Shown here one piece after another: positions 57,503-64,000 of a stretch of DNA of 64,000 nt. The notes under the pieces were generated by a model. It searched no databases. It was not told where the DNA came from and saw only the letters and a program-made list of their open reading frames with translations. Source of the DNA: JABDIY01 sp963803845 (lineage in GTDB: Bacteria; Actinomycetota; Acidimicrobiia; Acidimicrobiales; SZUA-35); assembly GCA_963803845.1 (NCBI GenBank), contig CAWDNZ010000004.1, positions 62,001 to 126,000 of the forward strand, in the 5' to 3' direction. The translations under genes were made by a program, and so were the position numbers. Numbering within the stretch: the first letter of the stretch is position 1; each line of letters opens with the position of its first letter.

Positions 57503-58465
57503 ATGAGAGGGACCGTGGTCTTGCTCGTTGAGCTGCTGGTGCTCTTCGTGGGAGTAAGTTTTCTCGTTGAGATCTTCCAACGACGATTTGGACCCGAGCG
57601 ATTGAAGTCGTGGATGGGTGGCACTCCCATCGTGTCGGCGCTCAAGGGCACGGCGATCGGCTTCATCACGCCGTTCTGCACGTACTCGGCCGTGCCACTG
57701 CTCCTCGGGATGATCAAGGCTCAGGTTCCGCCCGCCGGCTACATCGCCTTCATCAGTGCAGCGCCGGTTCTGGACCCAATCCTGTTCGGAGCACTGTGGC
57801 TCATCGTGGGCCCCACCATCGCTGTCATCTATTTGCTGGTGACGCTGACCGCCGCCATCGGGCTTGCCCTCGTCGCCCAACGGATCGGCGTGGAGCGCTA
57901 CCTCAAACCGCTCGACAAGCCCAAGGCTGTTCGTCGTGCGGTCACCGTCGGCGTCGGCGTCGGTGCACCGCAGCAACTTGAGCCCGAGCCCAAGACCAGC
58001 GCAGCTGAGACCAGCACATGCTCGGAGTCGCCGCAAGCTTGGCAAGGCTGGAGCTCCGAGGCACGGAACGCCCTCCGCGCCTCGGGCCGCTTGATGCGCT
58101 CGTTCGGACCACTCCTGCTGCTGGGCGTTGCCATCGGTGTTGCTATCGAAACTGTCGTCTCACCAGAAACCGCCGCCACTATCACGACCGGCACCCCCTG
58201 GATCTCGATTCCGACCGCCGCCGCCATCGGCACGCCCCTGTACTTCAACACCGAACTGTTCGTCCCGATCGCCAACTCACTGCACAACGCCGGCGTTGGC
58301 GTGGGTGCCATCGTGGCCCTCACGATCGCCGGCGCCGGCGCCAACATTCCCGAGTTCATCGTTTTGGCGAAGATGGCGAAACCCGCTGTGGTGAGCATCT
58401 TCTTTGCGTACGTGTTCTCCGTCGCAATGGCCGGAGGACTCATGGCCCACGCCCTCAGCGGCTAG
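57503..58465 (+). CDS. permease of the DUF318/ArsP type
   Basis: The 320-residue membrane protein has about eight hydrophobic segments in two halves. The first half has ITPFCTYSAVPLLLGMIK, the DUF318/ArsP signature (typically TPFCSCSAVP), with one of the usual paired cysteines replaced by Tyr. The second half has GTPLYFNTELFVPIANSL and AGAGANIPEFIVLAKMAK. The cytoplasmic loop between (about 145-195) is Pro/Glu-rich. Family members export organoarsenicals or remain unassigned. Gene order with an ArsR regulator supports a metalloid or metal stress role. Confidence 0.88.
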   Translation: MRGTVVLLVELLVLFVGVSFLVEIFQRRFGPERLKSWMGGTPIVSALKGTAIGFITPFCTYSAVPLLLGMIKAQVPPAGYIAFISAAPVLDPILFGALWLIVGPTIAVIYLLVTLTAAIGLALVAQRIGVERYLKPLDKPKAVRRAVTVGVGVGAPQQLEPEPKTSAAETSTCSESPQAWQGWSSEARNALRASGRLMRSFGPLLLLGVAIGVAIETVVSPETAATITTGTPWISIPTAAAIGTPLYFNTELFVPIANSLHNAGVGVGAIVALTIAGAGANIPEFIVLAKMAKPAVVSIFFAYVFSVAMAGGLMAHALSG

Positions 58466-58517
58466 CTGTGTCCCCGCGTGTCGCCACGAGTACCTGCAAC
58501 GCTCCCATTGATCCGGA

Positions 58518-59765
58518 TCAGAGGAGTTCGGCGATCATTGTGGCGGCCCGTTCAGCTCCATCGGTCTCGACGTCGCGGTAGTTGACCTGCTGGCCGACGG
58601 TGCGGGTGATCGCATCGGCCAAGCTGTCGGGGTCGGTGGTGGTGAAGTCCATGTGCGTACCGGCGCCGTACTGGTCGAGTCGGTGGCGGACGTGAAAGTT
58701 CTGCTCGAAGTGATTCGTGAGCGGAAAGTAAATAAACGGCCGCTTGCACGCCGTCAGTTCCATCGTGGTGGTGAGGCCGCCTTGCACGATCGCCAGATCG
58801 CACACGGCGAGGTGTCGGTAAAGGCGATCGACGTAGCCGTGGACCTCGAGACCTTTGTGGCGGGGAAGGCTGTCGGGATCGATCCGGGGCCCGGCAACGG
58901 CGACCGTCCTGAGGCCGGGAACGGAGCGCTGGGCGATCGGGTGGGCGGCGATAGCCATCTCCAGCAGGTCTTGACCGACGCCGGAGCCACCGACGGTGAC
59001 AACGCAGATCTGCTCGTCGTCGCGGTAGCCGAGCTCGGACCGCCATTGCGCCACCTGATCGGTTGTTGGCGGGGTGAAGCCGGTGATGTAGCCGGAGAAG
59101 TCGAAGTTAGACGCCGTCCACTCACCGATGTTGGGCAGGTCCGGGCCGAACGTTTCGGGGACCACGTCGCGAGCGTTGCCGACGTAGATGGACCGATCCC
59201 GAATGCGGGGGAAGTTGGCGATGTGCTCGATCATCTCGGCGTTGTAGTCGGCGGTGAGAAACGCCTCGTGATCGCCACCATCAGGCATCGGGAGGTAGCC
59301 GACGAAGTCCGTCATCCACACGTGCGATCCTCGTTTGAGCTCGGGATTCTCGTGCCAGTAGTGGTCTACGTCCCAGGCCTCGTCGCCGATCACCAGGTCA
59401 TAGAGCCCCTCCTCCACCACCTCCTGGAAGAGCATGAAGTTGGCCACCAGGATTTCGTCCATGTTGCGAAGCGCCTGGAAGCAGTGAAGATCATGGCCAC
59501 ACGCCTCCGAGGCGATGTGCCCGGACTCAGAGGCAAGCCAACTGCTCGCCGGGTGGATCGTCTCGCCCTCGCTCTGCAGCACGGCCGTGACTGGGTCTTG
59601 GGCGAGCCATTCGATCTCGAGGTCAGGCTCGAGTTGGCGAAGCTCGTGGGCGATCGCGAGATCGCGGCGAACATGGCCGAGCCCGATCGGTGACGAAACG
59701 TAGAGGATCTTCTTGCGGCGGCTGGCGCCGCGGACCCAGATGTGGCTCTCCATGATGGCTCTCAT
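58518..59765 (-). CDS. GT28-like (UDP-glycosyltransferase MurG-type) glycosyltransferase
   Basis: The 415-residue protein starts with KKILYVSSPIGLGHVRRDLA, a GT-B N-domain motif for acceptor binding, and has C-terminal VCVVTVGGSGVGQDL-like region (ICVVTVGGSGVG) and LAIVQGGLTTTMELTACKRP, the nucleotide-sugar binding signature of family 28 C-domains. It may glycosylate a lipid or small molecule. The start overlaps the hydrolase stop (ATGA at 59762-59765). Last gene of the TetR-hydrolase-GT unit. Confidence 0.88.
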   Translation of the reverse strand: MRAIMESHIWVRGASRRKKILYVSSPIGLGHVRRDLAIAHELRQLEPDLEIEWLAQDPVTAVLQSEGETIHPASSWLASESGHIASEACGHDLHCFQALRNMDEILVANFMLFQEVVEEGLYDLVIGDEAWDVDHYWHENPELKRGSHVWMTDFVGYLPMPDGGDHEAFLTADYNAEMIEHIANFPRIRDRSIYVGNARDVVPETFGPDLPNIGEWTASNFDFSGYITGFTPPTTDQVAQWRSELGYRDDEQICVVTVGGSGVGQDLLEMAIAAHPIAQRSVPGLRTVAVAGPRIDPDSLPRHKGLEVHGYVDRLYRHLAVCDLAIVQGGLTTTMELTACKRPFIYFPLTNHFEQNFHVRHRLDQYGAGTHMDFTTTDPDSLADAITRTVGQQVNYRDVETDGAERAATMIAELL

Positions 59766-60640
59766 ACCGATACACGCTCCACGAATTCGCGCAGCAAGAG
59801 ATTGAATCGGACCGGATCACGCACGTTGGGCATGTGGCCTGACCCCTGCATCGAAACCAGCGTGCCCCCGGAGAGCCCGGCCGCCTTTACGCCCACGTCG
59901 TGGGAGATGACTTTGTCGTCCGTGCCGTGGACCACGAGCGTGGGGCAGTGCGCCTCGGCGAGCAGGTGAGCAACGCCATGTTCGGGCGGTGGCTGCATCG
60001 CCTCCGCCTCGAGAATATGCGGGCCACCGTCCATGGACCATGCCACCGCATCCTCCAGCGGCTTGGTGGAGTGTGGCTCGCCAAACACCTGCCCGAAGAA
60101 CCAGGTGGCGAACTCGGGATAGTGCGCATGCCAGTAGGCCAAGTTGTAGCGATCCCAACCCTTCGGGTTCTCTGGTGCCGGATCGAGAAAATGGTCGGCG
60201 ATCCTCGCCCGCTTCTCCAACGCCGGTGCCAGCGGGAGAGCTGCACCCAGCAAAACGAGACCGGAGATGGTGTGGGGTCGGAGAGCAGCCAGTTCGATGG
60301 CGTACCACGCACCACGGGACAACCCGACGGCGACCGTCTGCTCAACACCGCAGGCGTCGAGAACTGCCGCGGCGTCACGGGCGTATGCATGGGCAGAGTA
60401 GCGAGCCGGGTCGGTGGTTCGGTCTGACCTGCCGTTGCCGGGCCCGTCGTACACCACCACATGAAAGTGCCGAGCCAGATAGGGAATCTGCATCTTCCAG
60501 AAGCGGGTGTGGATGATCGTCCACGTTGGCAGCAGCAAGACCGTCGGTCGATCGGTTGGCGACGCTCCGTAAACCTCGTAGCCCAACCGGACGCCATCGC
60601 GTACGACGAAGTCCTCTACGTCGGGGTATCTGGCCCTCAT
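59762..60640 (-). CDS. alpha/beta hydrolase
   Basis: The 292-residue enzyme has the canonical fold: oxyanion region LLLPTWTIIHTRFWK, the strand VVVYDGPGNGRSD, nucleophile Ser in VGLSRGAWYAIE, acid in LVVHGTDDKV and base His in MQGSGHMPNVRDP. It resembles lactonases, haloperoxidase-like or ester hydrolases. The start codon is two bases downstream of the TetR gene end, so all three genes are one operon. Substrate unknown; regulation by the TetR protein suggests response to a small ligand. Confidence 0.9.
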   Translation of the reverse strand: MRARYPDVEDFVVRDGVRLGYEVYGASPTDRPTVLLLPTWTIIHTRFWKMQIPYLARHFHVVVYDGPGNGRSDRTTDPARYSAHAYARDAAAVLDACGVEQTVAVGLSRGAWYAIELAALRPHTISGLVLLGAALPLAPALEKRARIADHFLDPAPENPKGWDRYNLAYWHAHYPEFATWFFGQVFGEPHSTKPLEDAVAWSMDGGPHILEAEAMQPPPEHGVAHLLAEAHCPTLVVHGTDDKVISHDVGVKAAGLSGGTLVSMQGSGHMPNVRDPVRFNLLLREFVERVSV

Positions 60641-60641
60641 G

Positions 60642-61226
60642 TCATTCCTCCAATTTTCGCAGCAGGAATCCGATGCTGCGCAGCGCTGAACGGCACGGCA
60701 ATTCGTCCTCCTCGAAGCCGAGCAGAATCATTGTCTCGATCCCCAGGAACGCCGCACCCACGAGGACCGCCAACTCCTCCGCAGTGAAGGGACCCAGATC
60801 CCCGAATCGGAGTCCGACCTTGGTCACCGTCTCGGTGAGTAGCTCGAACCAGCCGCTGAGGTTCTGACGCACGGCCGTGGCGATTTCGTGGTCGGACCAG
60901 CCGGCGGCGGTCATCTCCTGCAGGACGCGCACGTACCCCGATCTCAGGTCTTCCTCGAGGAAGTCACATGCCTGCTCCCACTGCCGCCACACCGGCAGCT
61001 CCGCTCCGTACAGCTGCGTCTGACGATCGAGCAACCGGGCGTTCTCCTCTTCCAGCACCGCCAGCACAAGATTCTGTCGAGACCCGAAGTGATAGTGGAT
61101 CTGGCTCAACGGCACACCAGCGGCTTCTGCCACTCGACGGGTGGACATCCCGGCATACCCGGACTGCACGAGAGCGGACTTGCCAGCTGCAAGGATCTGC
61201 GACCTCGTGTCAGCTGTCATCACCAC
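60642..61226 (-). CDS. TetR-family transcriptional regulator
   Basis: The 194-residue protein has the TetR helix-turn-helix at about 5-50 (TRSQILAAGKSALVQSGYAG, then RRVAEAAGVPLSQIHYHFGS) and an all-helical ligand domain. GTG 61226 is preceded by GGAGG with a nine-base spacer; ATG 61220 is an alternative two codons downstream. It heads the operon with hydrolase and glycosyltransferase. Two palindromes matching each other lie upstream (61249-61260, 61354-61369), one on its own promoter, so autorepression is very likely. Confidence 0.93.
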   Translation of the reverse strand: MVMTADTRSQILAAGKSALVQSGYAGMSTRRVAEAAGVPLSQIHYHFGSRQNLVLAVLEEENARLLDRQTQLYGAELPVWRQWEQACDFLEEDLRSGYVRVLQEMTAAGWSDHEIATAVRQNLSGWFELLTETVTKVGLRFGDLGPFTAEELAVLVGAAFLGIETMILLGFEEDELPCRSALRSIGFLLRKLEE

Positions 61227-61248
61227 GAGAGAGCCCCTCCTTTTTCGT

Positions 61249-61294
61249 TCGGTCGACCGATTGAACAGTAGCGGTGGGAACGACCCCTTGTCAA
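61249..61294 (-). promoter_or_regulatory. TetR-gene promoter with operator palindrome
   Basis: On the minus strand, TTGACA (61289-61294) and TACTGT (61265-61270) are 18 bases apart. The perfect 12-base palindrome TCGGTCGACCGA (61249-61260) lies immediately downstream of the -10, at the expected transcription start. This is a classic position for TetR-family repression. Confidence 0.75.
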
Positions 61295-61353
61295 CGGGCG
61301 CTGGAATCCCCTTGCAGTTTGAGACTGGGGGCTATCGTTTATTCATAGCGGTA

Positions 61354-61369
61354 TCGGTCGATCGACCGA
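61354..61369. promoter_or_regulatory. second TetR operator
   Basis: TCGGTCGATCGACCGA is a perfect 16-base palindrome sharing the TCGGTCGA half-site with the operator at 61249-61260. It lies 94 bases further upstream and about 185 bases before the divergent small membrane protein gene. It may control the divergent side or support looping. Confidence 0.65.
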
Positions 61370-61552
61370 AGAGTTATGGGCCCGCGAGAATTCCACGTCG
61401 GTAGTGGTCATAACCCGGCGAGATGGCACCGGGAGTGCGCCGCGCCAGCCCAGATCGACACCTACCTTCGTTTGCGCCGAATCTGATCCTGGGGACTTCG
61501 GACCCTGGATCGAACCGACACACGACCCTAGGTTGAAACATGAAAGGACCGA

Positions 61553-61768
61553 GTGATCGAAGTGTTGACGTTCATCTTGTGGCTGCTCCTGCTGGTTGTG
61601 GCGTGGCCGCTGGCGCTGGTTGCCGTGATCTTGTACCCGATCGTCTGGCTGATCAGCCTGCCGCTCCGGCTGGTTGGGATCTCAGTGAAAGCGGCTCTCG
61701 ATTTGGTTGGAGCGCTCGTCAGTTTGCCCGGTCGGGTTCTTCGGGGACCGAAGGGAATCCGATCTTAG
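61553..61768 (+). CDS. small two-helix membrane protein
   Basis: The 71-residue protein from GTG 61553 (AAAGGA upstream) has hydrophobic segments at about 4-21 and 23-40 and an amphipathic, basic C-terminus (GALVSLPGRVLRGPKGIRS). The pattern VILYPIVWLISLPLRLVGIS is repeated in small actinobacterial envelope proteins. Function unknown. It is followed 27 bases later by the DUF385 gene, with which it may be co-transcribed. Confidence 0.6.
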   Translation: MIEVLTFILWLLLLVVAWPLALVAVILYPIVWLISLPLRLVGISVKAALDLVGALVSLPGRVLRGPKGIRS

Positions 61769-61795
61769 AAAGCCCAGAAGAGGGAGTTGGTAGCG

Positions 61796-62269
61796 ATGGA
61801 TATGGTCAAGTCGAAACAGAAAACACCAAGGCTCCCGCCGCGCTGGTTCATGCGGCTTTTCTGGTTCACCCACCGACGCCTCTATCGGCTGACCGGAGGC
61901 CGCCTGGGTCTGTGGCGCCCCAAGCCCAACGGCTGGGGCGCCCTTCGCCTCACCACCATCGGGCGCCACACCGGCCAGGAACGCAGCGTGATGGTCGGCT
62001 ACTTCGAAGACGGTCCGAACCTCGTCACAATGGCTATGAACGGTTGGGGTGAGGGCGAGCCAGCGTGGTGGTTGAACCTCCAGGCCCATCCGGAGGTCCG
62101 GGCCGAGCTTCCCGGCGAAACACGATTGGTCAGCGGGCGAGCTGCCGATGGCGAAGAACGGGAACGCCTATGGGCTCGATGGCGAGAGATCGATAAGGAC
62201 CTCGACGCCAACGCCGCCCGCCGTTCCAGCCAAACCGCGGTAGTGATCCTGGAGCCAGTAGCGGGGTAA
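61796..62269 (+). CDS. DUF385 (F420H2-dependent nitroreductase/quinone reductase type) protein
   Basis: From ATG 61796 the 157-residue protein carries WGALRLTTIGRHTGQERSVM and the region NLVTMAMNGWGEGEPAWWLN, followed by AHPEVRAELPG, the core of the Ddn/DUF385 split-barrel family. The known members use deazaflavin F420 to reduce quinones or nitro compounds. The basic N-terminal 30 residues (WFMRLFWFTHRRLYR) are typical and probably bind membrane. Presence of F420 biosynthesis is not visible in the window. Confidence 0.88.
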   Translation: MDMVKSKQKTPRLPPRWFMRLFWFTHRRLYRLTGGRLGLWRPKPNGWGALRLTTIGRHTGQERSVMVGYFEDGPNLVTMAMNGWGEGEPAWWLNLQAHPEVRAELPGETRLVSGRAADGEERERLWARWREIDKDLDANAARRSSQTAVVILEPVAG

Positions 62270-62338
62270 CGCGATCACAACCGCCTGTCGCCAACCCGAA
62301 GTCGGCGGTCCATCCGAGAACGCCTAAGCAACGAGAGC

Positions 62339-62788
62339 TTACGAGGCGAGTTCGGAACCGAGGGCGTCCAGTTGGGAGTTCGTGCCAGCCTGTCGCCACT
62401 CGGGGCGCTCGTGGCCGTCCAGGAAGACGTTGTGTTGGGTGAGAACCAGCCGGGTGCCGGCATCAACTGGGTGGAGCTCGACGGTGGTCAATGAGATGGT
62501 CACAAGGTCGTCGTCGTTGAACAGCGATGAGCTGAACACGATCACTTCGTTGTCCACGATGTCGTGGTAGACCGAATCGAATGTCAGCACTGGACCGTTT
62601 CGGTCTCCCCCACCTCGATTGCGTTCGATCCCTCCAACCCGGAACTCCAATGTGTGTTCGGTTGCGTCCGGGGCGAACCACCGCGCCTTCGTTTCGGCAT
62701 CAGACCACGCGGCGAACACTCGGCTCGGCGGAGCCGGATAGATGCGCTCGATTGTGAAGGTGTCGTGCAATACGGTGCGTGCGGTCAT
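62339..62788 (-). CDS. SRPBCC protein, AHSA1 type
   Basis: The 149-residue protein starts at ATG 62788 (AAGGAG five bases upstream). TFTIERIYPAPPSRVFAAWS and KARWFAPD at the N-terminus, the central FRVGGIERNRGG, and the closing DGHERPEWRQAGTNSQLDAL are hallmarks of AHSA1-type START-like proteins. Ligand unknown. Frequently linked to ArsR regulators, but none is adjacent here. An upstream in-frame ATG at 62839 lacks a ribosome binding site. Confidence 0.88.
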   Translation of the reverse strand: MTARTVLHDTFTIERIYPAPPSRVFAAWSDAETKARWFAPDATEHTLEFRVGGIERNRGGGDRNGPVLTFDSVYHDIVDNEVIVFSSSLFNDDDLVTISLTTVELHPVDAGTRLVLTQHNVFLDGHERPEWRQAGTNSQLDALGSELAS

Positions 62789-63005
62789 GAAAGCTCCTTC
62801 GTGTTCAGGGCCCGAACATCTGCCCAATTTCGGCATCAATTGATTCGTCCGCCTGAGAGTATTCTCCCGTCACGGACCTTCAAAATGCCGCCAGGCGATC
62901 GAAACAATTGCTGGCCCTCGGAGCTTCCTTGTGCACTGGGCATGCGGTTTCCTCGTAGTGTTCTAGGCGAACATCCCGACCGCTCCCCACCTTCAGAGGA
63001 AACCC

Positions 63006-63944
63006 ATGACCTGGTCAACGAACGACATTCCCGATCTCAGTGGCAGGGTGGCCGTCGTCACCGGCGCGAACGGCGGACTGGGCCTTGCCTCGGCCAAGGC
63101 GCTGGCCGGGAAGAACGCCCACGTGATCATGGCCGTCCGCAACCTGAGCAAAGCCGCCGATGCCCACGATGAGATCCTGGCTGCCCACCCGAAGGCATCA
63201 CTGGAGATCGTGGAACTCGACCTCGGCTCGCTTGCGTCGGTGGAGTCGGCCGCCAAACAAATCTCCGAAAAGCACGACCAGATCCACATTCTCATGTGCA
63301 ACGCCGGTGTGATGGCATTGCCGCAAGGAACCACGGAGGACGGCTTCGACACGCAGATGGGGATCAACGTGCTCGGCCACTGGGCCCTCATCTCGCATCT
63401 CTTGCCCATCATCGTTACGACGCCCGGCTCCCGAGTCGTAACACTGTCCAGCACAGCCCAACACACTGGCCGCGCCATCAACCCCGCAGACCCCCACATG
63501 CGGGAGAAGTTCGACGAGTGGCGCATGTATGGCCAGACCAAGCTCGCCATGCGCCACCTCGCGGTCGGGCTACAGGAGCAGTTCGACAAGGCCGGTGTCG
63601 ACGCCAAAGCGCTTTCGGCCCAGCCGGGACTGACGAACTCCGACCTGCAGACCACCACCCACGCCCACGGCAGCGCTGGTCTGCTGGGCTCATTGTCGGT
63701 GAAGTGGGTCAACGCAACGGGCATGTCTACCGACCGTGGCGCGTTGAGCCAGCTGCGGGCCGCCACCGATCCGGATGCGCCCGGCGGCGGGTTCTACGGG
63801 CCGCTGTTCGCCACCAACGGTCCCCCGGTCCGCAAGCCACTGGTCCGGCCCGGCAGCGATGAAGCCGTCAAGGTCCTGTGGCAGGTGGCCGAAGCCGAGA
63901 CCGGCCTGAAAGTCGACGTCGGCGAAGCGCTCGCGAAGCGGTAG
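63006..63944 (+). CDS. short-chain dehydrogenase/reductase, extended retinol-dehydrogenase-like type
   Basis: The 312-residue enzyme has the nucleotide motif VVTGANGGLGLASAKALAG (TGxxxGxG), the CNAG motif in HILMCNAGVM, catalytic Ser in VTLSSTAQ and the Tyr-x3-Lys pair in MYGQTKLAMR. GKNAHVIMAVRNLSKA contains Arg for NADP+ preference. The C-terminal part (GGGFYGPLFATNGPPVRKPL) is of the retinol dehydrogenase/WW-domain oxidoreductase-like group. Substrate unknown. AGGAAA precedes the ATG. Genes end 56 bases before the window edge, where nothing further is seen. Confidence 0.92.
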   Translation: MTWSTNDIPDLSGRVAVVTGANGGLGLASAKALAGKNAHVIMAVRNLSKAADAHDEILAAHPKASLEIVELDLGSLASVESAAKQISEKHDQIHILMCNAGVMALPQGTTEDGFDTQMGINVLGHWALISHLLPIIVTTPGSRVVTLSSTAQHTGRAINPADPHMREKFDEWRMYGQTKLAMRHLAVGLQEQFDKAGVDAKALSAQPGLTNSDLQTTTHAHGSAGLLGSLSVKWVNATGMSTDRGALSQLRAATDPDAPGGGFYGPLFATNGPPVRKPLVRPGSDEAVKVLWQVAEAETGLKVDVGEALAKR

Positions 63945-64000
63945 GCGTCCCGGCGGCGCCCACACACGGCTCTGCCAGGCCGAGGCTGACAAAACCCTGG

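Overview
The window looks like a chromosomal segment of a GC-rich actinobacterium, possibly of the Acidimicrobiia type. The evidence is high GC throughout, many GTG and TTG starts, a FurA-KatG pair, a SARP/BTAD regulator, an ECF42-type sigma factor with its DGPF partner, a DUF385 deazaflavin-type reductase and two DUF222-HNH (13E12-type) genes. The class-level placement is inference. No rRNA, tRNA, CRISPR array, prophage or replication origin was recognised.

Layout. 1-5.6 kb: partial alpha/beta hydrolase and BTAD regulator, a membrane-anchored protein built of short repeats, a large repeat lipoprotein, a DksA/TraR-type zinc finger protein, and a small membrane protein/winged-helix operon with a leaderless promoter. 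5.7-11.9 kb: cupin, UspA with a cation P-type ATPase, and a lipoprotein-ABC ATPase-permease operon. 12-17.2 kb: SRPBCC protein, first copy of a 1,649-bp DUF222-HNH cassette, katG and furA. 17.3-21 kb: ABC exporter plus two-component system. 21.2-25.7 kb: rhodanese/methyltransferase pair, PPOX-like protein and a 913-residue SulP-STAS-double SnoaL fusion. 25.7-29.8 kb: a scrap region with a hypothetical gene, an IS3-type fragment, the second DUF222-HNH cassette, a truncated PPOX remnant, an extradiol dioxygenase N-terminal stub and a DUF4386 remnant. 29.8-33.5 kb: small membrane genes, then a manganese (yybP-ykoY) riboswitch before a P-type ATPase gene broken by about six frameshifts. 33.5-36.6 kb: three-gene FAD dehydrogenase/DUF1667 operon of the anaerobic glycerol-3-phosphate dehydrogenase type. 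36.6-39.1 kb: DUF4386 membrane proteins sharing an upstream sequence module. 39.3-46.6 kb: MFS exporter, PPOX-like protein, amidase, GMC oxidoreductase, lipoprotein and SIMPL protein. 46.6-51.1 kb: small unknown genes, a frameshifted GT4 glycosyltransferase and a glycogen-debranching-type glucosidase. 51.1-55.4 kb: tightly coupled SbnA-like, FAD/NAD(P) and PLP decarboxylase operon. 55.5-58.5 kb: DGPF/ECF42 pair, then an ArsR/permease pair. 58.5-64 kb: TetR-hydrolase-glycosyltransferase operon with palindromic operators, small membrane protein, DUF385 reductase, AHSA1-type protein and a short-chain dehydrogenase.

The strongest candidates for something undescribed are the repeat membrane protein (1203-2093), the SulP-STAS-SnoaL fusion (22973-25714), the SbnA/FAD/decarboxylase operon (51135-55353), the pair of equal-length DUF222-HNH cassettes with a chimeric tail, and the two-block element upstream of two DUF4386 genes. 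The riboswitch-controlled but frameshifted ATPase and several gene stubs indicate active gene decay, or possibly local sequence error.
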